DNA of 64,000 nt from Candidatus Opimibacter skivensis (GTDB taxonomy: Bacteria; Bacteroidota; Bacteroidia; Chitinophagales; Saprospiraceae), in contig JADKGY010000006.1 of NCBI GenBank assembly GCA_016722045.1, forward strand, positions 496,001 through 560,000, written 5' to 3'. This document shows, in pieces, positions 57,632 to 64,000 of this stretch. Positions within the stretch are counted from its first letter, which is position 1. Each line of letters starts with the position of its first letter. The notes below the pieces were generated by a model. It did no database searches. It was not told the DNA's origin and saw nothing but the letters and a program-made list of their open reading frames with translations. The translations under genes and the position numbers were made by a program.

Positions 57632-58981
57632 ATGAGAAATATTATTTTTTTATCGCTTCTATTTTCTTTCAGTCTTGTCGGTGGGCAAGTACCAACAGGC
57701 GATATGATCATCCGGAAAGGAACTGTGTTGACCATTACGAAAGGCACACTGACTGAAACGGATATCCTGGTTCAGAAAGGAAAAATAACGGCTATCGGCA
57801 AAGTGCTAAAAGCACCAGCCGGTACAAAAGAAATCGATGCTACAGGGCTATTTGTAATGCCGGGGATTATTGATGCACACTCACACATCGGTATTGATGC
57901 AGTCAATGAAGCCACAAATCCAATTACATCAGAGGTAAAAGTGGGTGATGCCATTGATCCGTTTGATTTGTCTATATACAGAGCACTGGCAGGTGGAGTG
58001 ACAACTTCTCACGCGATGCATGGCTCAGCCAACGTGATCGGTGGCCAATGTCAGACCATCAAACACCGCTATGGATTGATGGATCCGTCAGCGTTTATTT
58101 TTAAAGATGCGCCTAGAACCATAAAATTTGCTTTAGGTGAAAATCCTATCCGTGTACATGGTGAAGGCAGAGGAGTGCAACCTCGTACACGTATGGGTGT
58201 GGAGAGAGTAATTCGAAATGCATTTGCTGAAGGACAGGTGTATAGGGATAAAATGAAAGCCTATGAACTGGAGAAAGTAAAAAATCCGAATGCTGTTCCT
58301 CCTGTGTACAACGAGAGATACCAGACAATGGCAGATATTCTGGATGGAAAGATCATCATACAATGTCACTCCTATCGTGCTGATGAAATACTGATGCTAC
58401 TTAATGTTCTTCGTGATTTTGGTGTTAAAAAAATTACGTTTCAACATGCCAATGAAGGCTTTAAAGTGGCACCGGAATTAGCCACATTCGGTGCGATGGC
58501 TTCTGTGTTTTCGGATTGGTGGGCGTATAAATTTGAAGTGTATTATTCGACAGCCTACAATGCTACTATACTGACACGCAATGGTGTGGTGACGTCGATC
58601 AACAGTGATAGTGGTGAGATGATCAGACATTTGTACTATGAATGTGCCAAGACGCAACGTTATGGTGGGCTTTCTGATGATGAAGCGTTGTCACTCATTA
58701 CCATCAATCCTGCGCGTCAATTGGGAATCGATGATAAGGTCGGTTCGATTGAAATAGGAAAGGATGCTGACATCGCTATTTTTTCAGGAAATCCATTATC
58801 GGTTTACGCTGTTCCACTAATGACGATTGTGGATGGTATCATTCGTTTTGATAAAGAAAATGATCCATCGGACATGCGCATTTATATTGATCCTGAAGAA
58901 GCGACTCCTGCTTATTATGGACGCGAGGAAGTGGATGAATGCATGCGAGGTACTGATCAAATGTTTAATAACCGTCATTGA
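57632..58981 (+). CDS. Amidohydrolase-family protein with intact metal site (paralogue 2)
   Basis: The 449-residue precursor has a signal peptide ending VGGQ (about residue 19). The barrel has a complete binuclear site: DAHSHIG (His83, His85), a candidate carboxylated Lys165 in TIKFALGEN, His246 in IQCHSY, His272 in FQHANEG and Asp326 in SINSDSGEM. This is the pattern of imidazolonepropionase-like and dipeptidase-like amidohydrolases that act in the periplasm. It is the only one of the three neighbours expected to be active. The substrate is unknown; the signal peptide excludes a purely cytoplasmic role. It is 19 bases after paralogue 1. Confidence 0.9.
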   Translation: MRNIIFLSLLFSFSLVGGQVPTGDMIIRKGTVLTITKGTLTETDILVQKGKITAIGKVLKAPAGTKEIDATGLFVMPGIIDAHSHIGIDAVNEATNPITSEVKVGDAIDPFDLSIYRALAGGVTTSHAMHGSANVIGGQCQTIKHRYGLMDPSAFIFKDAPRTIKFALGENPIRVHGEGRGVQPRTRMGVERVIRNAFAEGQVYRDKMKAYELEKVKNPNAVPPVYNERYQTMADILDGKIIIQCHSYRADEILMLLNVLRDFGVKKITFQHANEGFKVAPELATFGAMASVFSDWWAYKFEVYYSTAYNATILTRNGVVTSINSDSGEMIRHLYYECAKTQRYGGLSDDEALSLITINPARQLGIDDKVGSIEIGKDADIAIFSGNPLSVYAVPLMTIVDGIIRFDKENDPSDMRIYIDPEEATPAYYGREEVDECMRGTDQMFNNRH

Positions 58982-58993
58982 TTGCTGACAACT

Positions 58994-60310
58994 ATGAAAA
59001 AATATAATCCTATTCTTATTCTGTTGATTTTCGTTCAAAGCATTTTTGTTTTGCAGGCGCAACAAGTTGCGAAATCTACATTTGGTGTTTTTGCACTTAC
59101 TAATGCAACGGTTGAAACGGTTACAAAAGGCAGATTGGAAAATGCTACCGTGATCATTCGTAATGGAAAGATTGAAGCAGTGGGTACGAATGTCACTATA
59201 CCTGCAGATGCGCAGGTCATTGATTGCAAAGGCCTGACGGTATATCCGGGGATGGTAGATAGTGGAACACATTTGGGTCTGCAGGAAATAGAATCGATAT
59301 CAGTAACACAGGATTACGATGAAATGGGTGAGCTTACTCCTGAGATGCAGGCATTGACTGCTATCAATCCGAATAGTGTGTTGATACCTGTGACGCGTGT
59401 GAGTGGTGTTACATCAGTGATCGCATCTCCATCCGGTGGATTATTTCCGGGCACTGCTGCCTTGATCAATCTGGAGGGTTATACGCCTGAACAAATGTAT
59501 GCCGGATTTAAAGCTATTGTGATGAACTTTCCTTCAACGGGAAGAAGAGGACGATATGACAGAAGGACAGATGAAGATGTCAAAAAAGATAGTGATAAGG
59601 CGATCAAAAAATTAAATGAAACATGGGATAGAGTAAAGACGTATGCAGCTATTGATTCATCCACAAATGGAAAAGCGGATTACAATCCACAGTTGGCAGC
59701 GCTGGTACCTGTATACAGAGGTAAAGCGACGGCGATGATCGAAGTAAATAAAGAATCGGATATACTAACTGCATTAAAATGGATAAAGGAAAATAAAATC
59801 AAAGCGATATTGACGGGTGTTGATGAAGGATGGCGTGTTGCAGATTCGATTGCATTATCTGGTATACCTGTTATCACCGGTCCGGTGATATCACAACCGA
59901 CGAGAGAATCTGATCGTTATGATCAGGGTTATAAAAATGCGGGTTTAATGCACAAAGCCGGTGTGAAGGTGGCCATTCGGACTGCTGATGCTGAGAATGT
60001 GCGAAATCTTCCTTTCAATGCGGGATTTGCAGCTGCTTATGGCATGAGCAAAGAAGATGCGTTGAAAGCGGTGACCATTGTACCTGCAGAAATTTTTGGT
60101 GTAGCTGACAAAATAGGTTCGATTGAAGTGGGTAAGGATGCGAATATATTTGTTTCAACAGGCGATCCGTTTGAGCCTGCCACGCAGATAAAGCAACTTT
60201 TTATTAATGGTTGGCATGTGCCTCTTGAGTCAAGACAGACTTTGTTGTATGAGGAGTTTTTGAAGAGGAGTCCGGGGGTGACGAAAGAGCAGGTTCCGGG
60301 GAAGTCGTGA
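58994..60310 (+). CDS. Amidohydrolase-family protein with degenerate metal site (paralogue 3)
   Basis: The precursor has about 438 residues. It starts at the ATG at 58994 (a TTG at 58982 would add four residues and no function), with a signal peptide ending LQAQ. The HxH motif is SGTH (Gly91 and His93 in place of His-x-His). The later ligand positions read MIEVNKE, LTGVDEGW and IRTADAEN, so the His and Asp ligands are lost. The C-terminal DKIGSIEVGKDANIFVSTGD is normal. It may support the intact paralogue 2 as a heteromer or have another role. The gene ends in GAGAGTG repeats. Confidence 0.85.
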   Translation: MKKYNPILILLIFVQSIFVLQAQQVAKSTFGVFALTNATVETVTKGRLENATVIIRNGKIEAVGTNVTIPADAQVIDCKGLTVYPGMVDSGTHLGLQEIESISVTQDYDEMGELTPEMQALTAINPNSVLIPVTRVSGVTSVIASPSGGLFPGTAALINLEGYTPEQMYAGFKAIVMNFPSTGRRGRYDRRTDEDVKKDSDKAIKKLNETWDRVKTYAAIDSSTNGKADYNPQLAALVPVYRGKATAMIEVNKESDILTALKWIKENKIKAILTGVDEGWRVADSIALSGIPVITGPVISQPTRESDRYDQGYKNAGLMHKAGVKVAIRTADAENVRNLPFNAGFAAAYGMSKEDALKAVTIVPAEIFGVADKIGSIEVGKDANIFVSTGDPFEPATQIKQLFINGWHVPLESRQTLLYEEFLKRSPGVTKEQVPGKS

Positions 60311-60453
60311 GAGCGTGAGAGTGAGAGAGTGAGAGAGTGAGAGAGTGAGAGAGTGAGAGAGTTGAGAGAGTTGAGAGAAGTGAGAGAGATGAGAGAAGTG
60401 AGAGAGTGAGAGAAGTGAGAGAGTGAGATGTGAGATGTGAGATGTGAGATTTC
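60303..60453. repeat. GAGAGAGT/GAGATGT tandem repeat
   Basis: Units GAGAGAGT (8 bases), GAGAGAGTT (9), GAGAGAAGT and, at the end, GAGATGT (7) run for 150 bases from the stop codon of the third amidohydrolase. The period drifts among 7, 8 and 9. Confidence 0.9.
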
Positions 60454-60751
60454 AGGTTTTAGTTTTTAGGCTTTTAGAAATACATTGCGTCACAAGTCCG
60501 GCATCCGTTTATCCGGCATTCAGCAATGAAGACTTGGAAGCTGAACCTGACATAAGACCTTAAACCAAACTGGCTGCCCAGACCTTTTCCCTAAGACTTT
60601 TTTTCTATGTGACTTTCTATGTGACTTATGTTTCTATGTGGTAAATATTTTTTATGCCTCTCCTGTTTTAACCTTGATTTTTGTGATTAACATGATATTA
60701 TTTTTTCTTGAGGTATCAGCTTTCATTTTTGATCCTGAAATGATCTCTGAC

Positions 60752-60840
60752 GCTATTTGAAGTATCCTAACTTCAAATCAATATATTGCAGCTCCCTCCA
60801 ATATTAAATCTTCTAAAAGCAGACTGTGTCTGCCATTCGA
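60752..60840. repeat. REP-like element, family A copy 3
   Basis: Hairpin 1 is ATTTGAAGT/ACTTCAAAT; hairpin 2 is GCAGAC-tgt-GTCTGC (about 60820-60834), where both sides changed relative to copies 1 and 2 (GCAGGC/GCCTGC). This compensatory change keeps the stem. Confidence 0.8.
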
Positions 60841-60995
60841 AATCTTTCAATCTTGAGGATATTTTGACAGATATATGAATCCGATAAATTTCGACCTTAC
60901 ACACTCATCCTTGGGCCACAGCTAAGCAACCAAGGGGAGTTCCAATCACGTTTTGAACTGATAGGTATTTATTCCGTTTGAGTGAATAGCTTTAA

Positions 60996-61070
60996 CCCCT
61001 AAATCCCCTGTGCTTCGGCCTGCTAAACTCAGCCTTGTGCTACAGCTCAGCAACCAGGGGACTTTTGATC
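60996..61070. repeat. Repeat family E, expanded-loop copy
   Basis: CCCCTAAATCCCCT (60996-61009) pairs with AGGGGACTTTTGATC (61056-61070), but the loop is about 46 bases long (GTGCTTCGGCCTGC ... CAGCTCAGCAACC). A partial relative with CACAGCTAAGCAACCAAGGG lies at 60918-60937. Confidence 0.7.
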
Positions 61071-61104
61071 ACAAGTAAATTGTATCCATTAAATCGCAAA
61101 TCAT

Positions 61105-61209
61105 TTGTTTCACAAAAAAGATAATCGACCTTTTCTGATCGCTGGTCCATCTAGTGCAGAGACAGATTGGCCCCTAAATCCCCTAAAGGGGACTTTCGAT
61201 TTTCCTTAG
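61105..61209 (+). pseudogene. Truncated copy of the DAHP synthase 5' end
   Basis: A TTG-initiated 34-codon frame reads MFHKKDNRPFLIAGPSSAET then DWPLNPLKG and stops. The first 20 residues match the start of the true gene at 61232 (MFQKKHNRPFLIAGPCSAET). The flanking DNA repeats with an offset of 127 bases (61084-61170 against 61211-61297). The metal-ligand Cys16 is Ser here. The break point is a family E repeat, so the copy is a dead fragment. Confidence 0.85.
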
Positions 61210-61231
61210 TATCTACTAAATCTCAAATCCT

Positions 61232-62293
61232 TTGTTTCAGAAAAAACACAATCGACCTTTTCTAATTGCTGGTCCCTGTAGTGCAGAGACAGAAGAACAA
61301 GTCATGACAACTGCGAGAGAATTGGTGGCCGCCAATATCGATTTGTTCAGGTCGGGGATCTGGAAGCCGCGTACACGTCCGGGTGTGTTTGAAGGAAAAG
61401 GATCGATTGCATTACCATGGTTGAAAAGGGTGAAGGAAGAAACGGGTTTGAAAACAACAATTGAAGTGGCGAATGCAAAGCAGGTGGAAAAAGCGCTTGC
61501 CTTTGGGATTGATGTATTATGGATCGGTGCGCGGTCGACTGCGAATCCATTTTCGGTACAGGAGATAGCGGATGCATTGCAGGGTGTGGATATACCGGTG
61601 ATGGTCAAGAATCCTACGAATCCGGATCTTGAATTGTGGATCGGGGCGATAGAGCGTGTGCAAAAAGCGGGTGTTACCACTATTGCTGCCATACATCGTG
61701 GATTTTCATCTTATGGAAAATCGATGTATCGGAATGAGCCTTATTGGGAAATACCGATTGAGTTGAGAAGACGGATGCCGGGCATTCCATTGCTTTGCGA
61801 CAACAGTCATATTTGTGGCAATCGAACGGAGTTGTTGAATGTGGCGCAGTATGCACTGGATCTGAATTATGATGGATTGATGACGGAGACGCATTGTGAT
61901 CCTGATCATGCATTGAGTGATGCTGCGCAACAAATCACACCTGCAACTTATAAATTGCTCATCGATAAGCTTGACTTTAAGCGGGAGATGACGGATGACA
62001 GTGATTTCCTTGAGTACATGGATTTTGTGCGAAAGCAGATTGATGAGATTGATCTTGAAGTCTTAAATCTTCTTGGTAAGAGAATGAAGTTGAGTGAAGA
62101 GATTGGGAAGCATAAAAAGCATAATCGCATTTCAATATTGCAAGTAAAACGATGGAATGAAATACTTGAGAAGGCGAAGGATATGGGAAGAGAGCGAGGA
62201 TTGAGTGAGGGGTTTATATCACACTATCTCAGTGCGGTGCATCAGGAGAGTATAAAGAGGCAGGTGGGAGTGAAGGGTGCTGATGAAATATAA
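61232..62293 (+). CDS. Bifunctional 3-deoxy-7-phosphoheptulonate synthase/chorismate mutase (type II)
   Basis: The 353-residue cytoplasmic enzyme condenses phosphoenolpyruvate and erythrose 4-phosphate in aromatic amino acid synthesis. The N-terminal part shows LIAGPCSAET (metal ligand Cys16) and WKPRTRPGVFEG, then GIDVLWIGARSTANPF. The C-terminal AroQ-type chorismate mutase begins at about residue 265 (DFVRKQIDEIDLEVLNLLGK). The fused domain allows feedback control. TTG is the only start that keeps the first strand; an in-frame stop lies 15 bases upstream. A 920-base gap before it holds repeats and the truncated 5' copy. Confidence 0.93.
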   Translation: MFQKKHNRPFLIAGPCSAETEEQVMTTARELVAANIDLFRSGIWKPRTRPGVFEGKGSIALPWLKRVKEETGLKTTIEVANAKQVEKALAFGIDVLWIGARSTANPFSVQEIADALQGVDIPVMVKNPTNPDLELWIGAIERVQKAGVTTIAAIHRGFSSYGKSMYRNEPYWEIPIELRRRMPGIPLLCDNSHICGNRTELLNVAQYALDLNYDGLMTETHCDPDHALSDAAQQITPATYKLLIDKLDFKREMTDDSDFLEYMDFVRKQIDEIDLEVLNLLGKRMKLSEEIGKHKKHNRISILQVKRWNEILEKAKDMGRERGLSEGFISHYLSAVHQESIKRQVGVKGADEI

Positions 62294-62342
62294 TTGGTTT
62301 ATGGGCTTATAAGTTTATAGGTTTATAAGGTTATCGCTGAAT

Positions 62343-63077
62343 TTATTCGCTAATCACTTTAATGACTTCGTTGGTGAGCCATTTTTTTAATAACGGAACA
62401 TTAGTGGATATTTCCGCAATATATATTCTGTCGTAGTAGGAAAAGACTTGTGACTCTTCTATCTTTTCAATTACTACTCCTTTTGCACTGATATAATTGG
62501 AATGGATTACAAATAATTCGCCATTCTTTTTTTGGATGTATCCTACATGGCTATGGTCAAAGCCGATAAAGTAGATTCCTTCTTTCAAAGATCTCTTAAG
62601 TATATCAATTCTTTCTGCAGTTGAATTGTTGTTGATCTCAAGAAGAGGCATACCCATTGATAATGTTTTGGCTTCATTAATGGGCAAGAGTTGAGCGAAT
62701 TTATATCGGTTCAGATTGAAACCAACATCCTGCAATGTCGTGGATACGAAATAACCGCATGCGATTTCCCCTGATCCCGGTACTGAAGTGTGGCCTTCGA
62801 AGGACCAGAGGGTGCCGAGCCAATAGGGGATGATTTTTTCGGTGAGGAGGTTTGTGAATAGATGGGAAAGGGAGTCATCCGTGATTCTGTCGAAGCGGAT
62901 GCGGGATTTCGAGGTAGTAACGAATTTTTTGGAAGCTGAATATGAGGTTTCGAAACCACTAACATAGGTTTGGGCGCTCAGAACTTGAAACTGTCCAAGT
63001 GGGTTCAGATCAGCTAAAACAAGAAATAACAATAATAGTCGAGACTTGAGAGGGTTCATATTCAATAATACTTTCAT
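62343..63077 (-). CDS. Exported NlpC/P60-like protein
   Basis: The 244-residue precursor has a signal peptide ending LSAQ (about residue 36; an ATG at codon 7 gives a shorter signal). A papain-like pattern is visible: SGEIACGYFVSTTLQDVGF with a candidate catalytic Cys, then GFDHSHVGYIQKKNGELFVI and IHSNYIS with candidate His residues. This resembles NlpC/P60 cysteine peptidases that cut peptidoglycan stem peptides, but the similarity is from motif spacing only. The gene is single and divergent from the AbiE pair. Confidence 0.6.
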   Translation of the reverse strand: MKVLLNMNPLKSRLLLLFLVLADLNPLGQFQVLSAQTYVSGFETSYSASKKFVTTSKSRIRFDRITDDSLSHLFTNLLTEKIIPYWLGTLWSFEGHTSVPGSGEIACGYFVSTTLQDVGFNLNRYKFAQLLPINEAKTLSMGMPLLEINNNSTAERIDILKRSLKEGIYFIGFDHSHVGYIQKKNGELFVIHSNYISAKGVVIEKIEESQVFSYYDRIYIAEISTNVPLLKKWLTNEVIKVISE

Positions 63078-63199
63078 TGGTCATTTAAGAAACTGACCTA
63101 GTTTATTTTTAACACCATTAAGGTGCTTAAAGTACCCAAATAGCAATACAATCAAACTAAATTTTAAAATTGGTTTAAAATTTGCTGTATATTGGTACT

Positions 63200-63982
63200 A
63201 TGAGTACCCAAGAATTGTCCAAAATAAACCGTCTTTTATCGACTCAACCGCAGGGAGTCGTTCTTTTATCATCGTGGCTAACTGAAAATGGCTATAGTCC
63301 TGAACTCCAAAAGCGATACAGGAAGAGTAAGTGGCTGACATCTATCGGTACTGGGGCTATGATCCGCACAGGAGATCAGGTAGATTATCTGGGAGCAATA
63401 TATGCCCTGCAAAAACAAGTAGGGCTGAGTATACATCCTGGAGCAAAAAATGCACTACTCCTTCAAGGTAAAGCGCATTACCTGGAAATGGGAAAAGGAA
63501 AGATGAATCTATTCGGGGGAAAAGATGAAACTCTACCTGCATGGTTTAAATCTAATCATTGGGATGTCACATTGGATTATCACGCCACATCATTTCAACC
63601 CGCAGCATCCGGCTTAACTAAATACGAAACAAATAATTTTTCCATTGACATATCGGGACCGGTTCGCGCTATGATGGAATGCTTATACCTCTCACCTACA
63701 AAATTTGATTTAATAGAAAGTTATCAACTGATGGAGGGCCTCAATGCATTACGCCCGGACCAGGTTCAGGAATTATTAGAATCATGTAATTCTGTGAAAG
63801 TCAAACGACTTTTTCTCTATATGGCTGAGAAAGCCGGACATCTTTGGTTTTCAAAAATCAATTTGAATAATATCGACCTGGGTAGTGGAAAGCGAAGTCT
63901 TGTTAAAAATGGTATCTACATATCCAAATACCAAATAACGGTTCCTAAAGAATTGGAAATAAATGAAAAACCAGAGCTATAA
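63200..63982 (+). CDS. abiEi: AbiEi-type antitoxin
   Basis: The protein has about 260 residues. The N-terminal winged-helix domain (LSKINRLLSTQPQGVVLLSS then WLTENGYSPELQKRYRKSKW) and the C-terminal domain with YQLMEGLNALRPDQVQELLE, NSVKVKRLFLYMAEKAGH and LNNIDLGSGKRSLV are typical of the AbiEi antitoxin of type IV toxin-antitoxin systems, which represses the operon and counters AbiEii. The ATG at 63200 is chosen over a TTG at 63182 because it begins right before the winged helix. The toxin gene overlaps its end. Confidence 0.9.
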   Translation: MSTQELSKINRLLSTQPQGVVLLSSWLTENGYSPELQKRYRKSKWLTSIGTGAMIRTGDQVDYLGAIYALQKQVGLSIHPGAKNALLLQGKAHYLEMGKGKMNLFGGKDETLPAWFKSNHWDVTLDYHATSFQPAASGLTKYETNNFSIDISGPVRAMMECLYLSPTKFDLIESYQLMEGLNALRPDQVQELLESCNSVKVKRLFLYMAEKAGHLWFSKINLNNIDLGSGKRSLVKNGIYISKYQITVPKELEINEKPEL

Positions 63983-64000
63983 AGATCAGGCAGCAAAGAT
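63963..64000 (+). CDS. abiEii: AbiEii nucleotidyltransferase toxin, 5' end only
   Basis: An ATG at 63963 starts a frame (MKNQSYKDQAAK) that overlaps the antitoxin stop by 20 bases and runs past the window edge. The first residues match the usual start of AbiEii toxins, and the overlap is typical of the operon. AbiEii is a nucleotidyltransferase that stops growth, for example by modifying tRNA, after phage infection. Only 12 codons are visible. Confidence 0.6.
   Translation, partial: MKNQSYKDQAAK

Overview
The window comes from a member of the Bacteroidota, most likely a Saprospiraceae-like (Saprospirales) lineage. Several independent signs support the phylum: Bacteroidota-type promoters (TTG, about 20 bases, TAnnTTTG), C-terminal type IX secretion sorting domains, bacillithiol synthesis (BshA), a DAHP synthase fused to chorismate mutase, a DUF5777 barrel protein, tandem OmpH/Skp genes and LytS/LytTR two-component proteins with a Y_Y_Y sensor. 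The family placement is an inference. There is no rRNA, tRNA, transposase or CRISPR array.

Layout. 0-9.5 kb: the end of a succinate dehydrogenase/fumarate reductase iron-sulfur subunit, a beta-CASP nuclease, a coiled-coil protein, a histidine ammonia-lyase, two OmpH chaperones, gltX and a polysaccharide deacetylase. 9.4-17.3 kb: cutC and a glycosyltransferase, a decayed ORF6N gene, an AlkB-type hydroxylase divergent from a PaaE-like ferredoxin reductase, bshA, a MerR regulator coupled to a YceI lipoprotein, and a Nudix hydrolase. 17.4-31.2 kb: an ABC exporter, an ECF sigma/anti-sigma/DUF4097 operon, two large paralogous secreted metalloproteases, and a cytochrome/YceI/DUF5777 operon. 31.4-41 kb: one long same-strand run in which paaG, paaH, paaI, a YceI gene, a sensor kinase and a LytTR regulator overlap or nearly abut; upstream lie rlmI, paaD and paaC, but paaA and paaB are not in the window.

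41-54.5 kb: a vanadium-haloperoxidase-like lipoprotein, a TPR protein, an RprX/RprY-type two-component pair, a 1217-residue cytochrome/PA14/propeller/DUF1080 lipoprotein, an SRPBCC-GyrI protein, dinB and rpsT. 54.6-64 kb: vanZ-like and gcvH, three consecutive amidohydrolase paralogues of which only the middle one keeps its metal ligands, a 0.9 kb repeat-rich gap holding a truncated copy of the next gene's 5' end, the DAHP synthase/chorismate mutase, a NlpC/P60-like protein, and an AbiE type IV toxin-antitoxin pair cut by the window edge.

The most distinctive signal is intergenic. The gaps carry several hairpin-forming repeat families, including near-60-bp perfect palindromes that share a core but have different, mirrored flanks, and REP-like hairpins with compensatory base changes. 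They also hold runs of 7- or 8-base tandem repeats at gene ends, a four-copy 69-bp repeat, and a tandem snap-back element. Coding density is otherwise ordinary.
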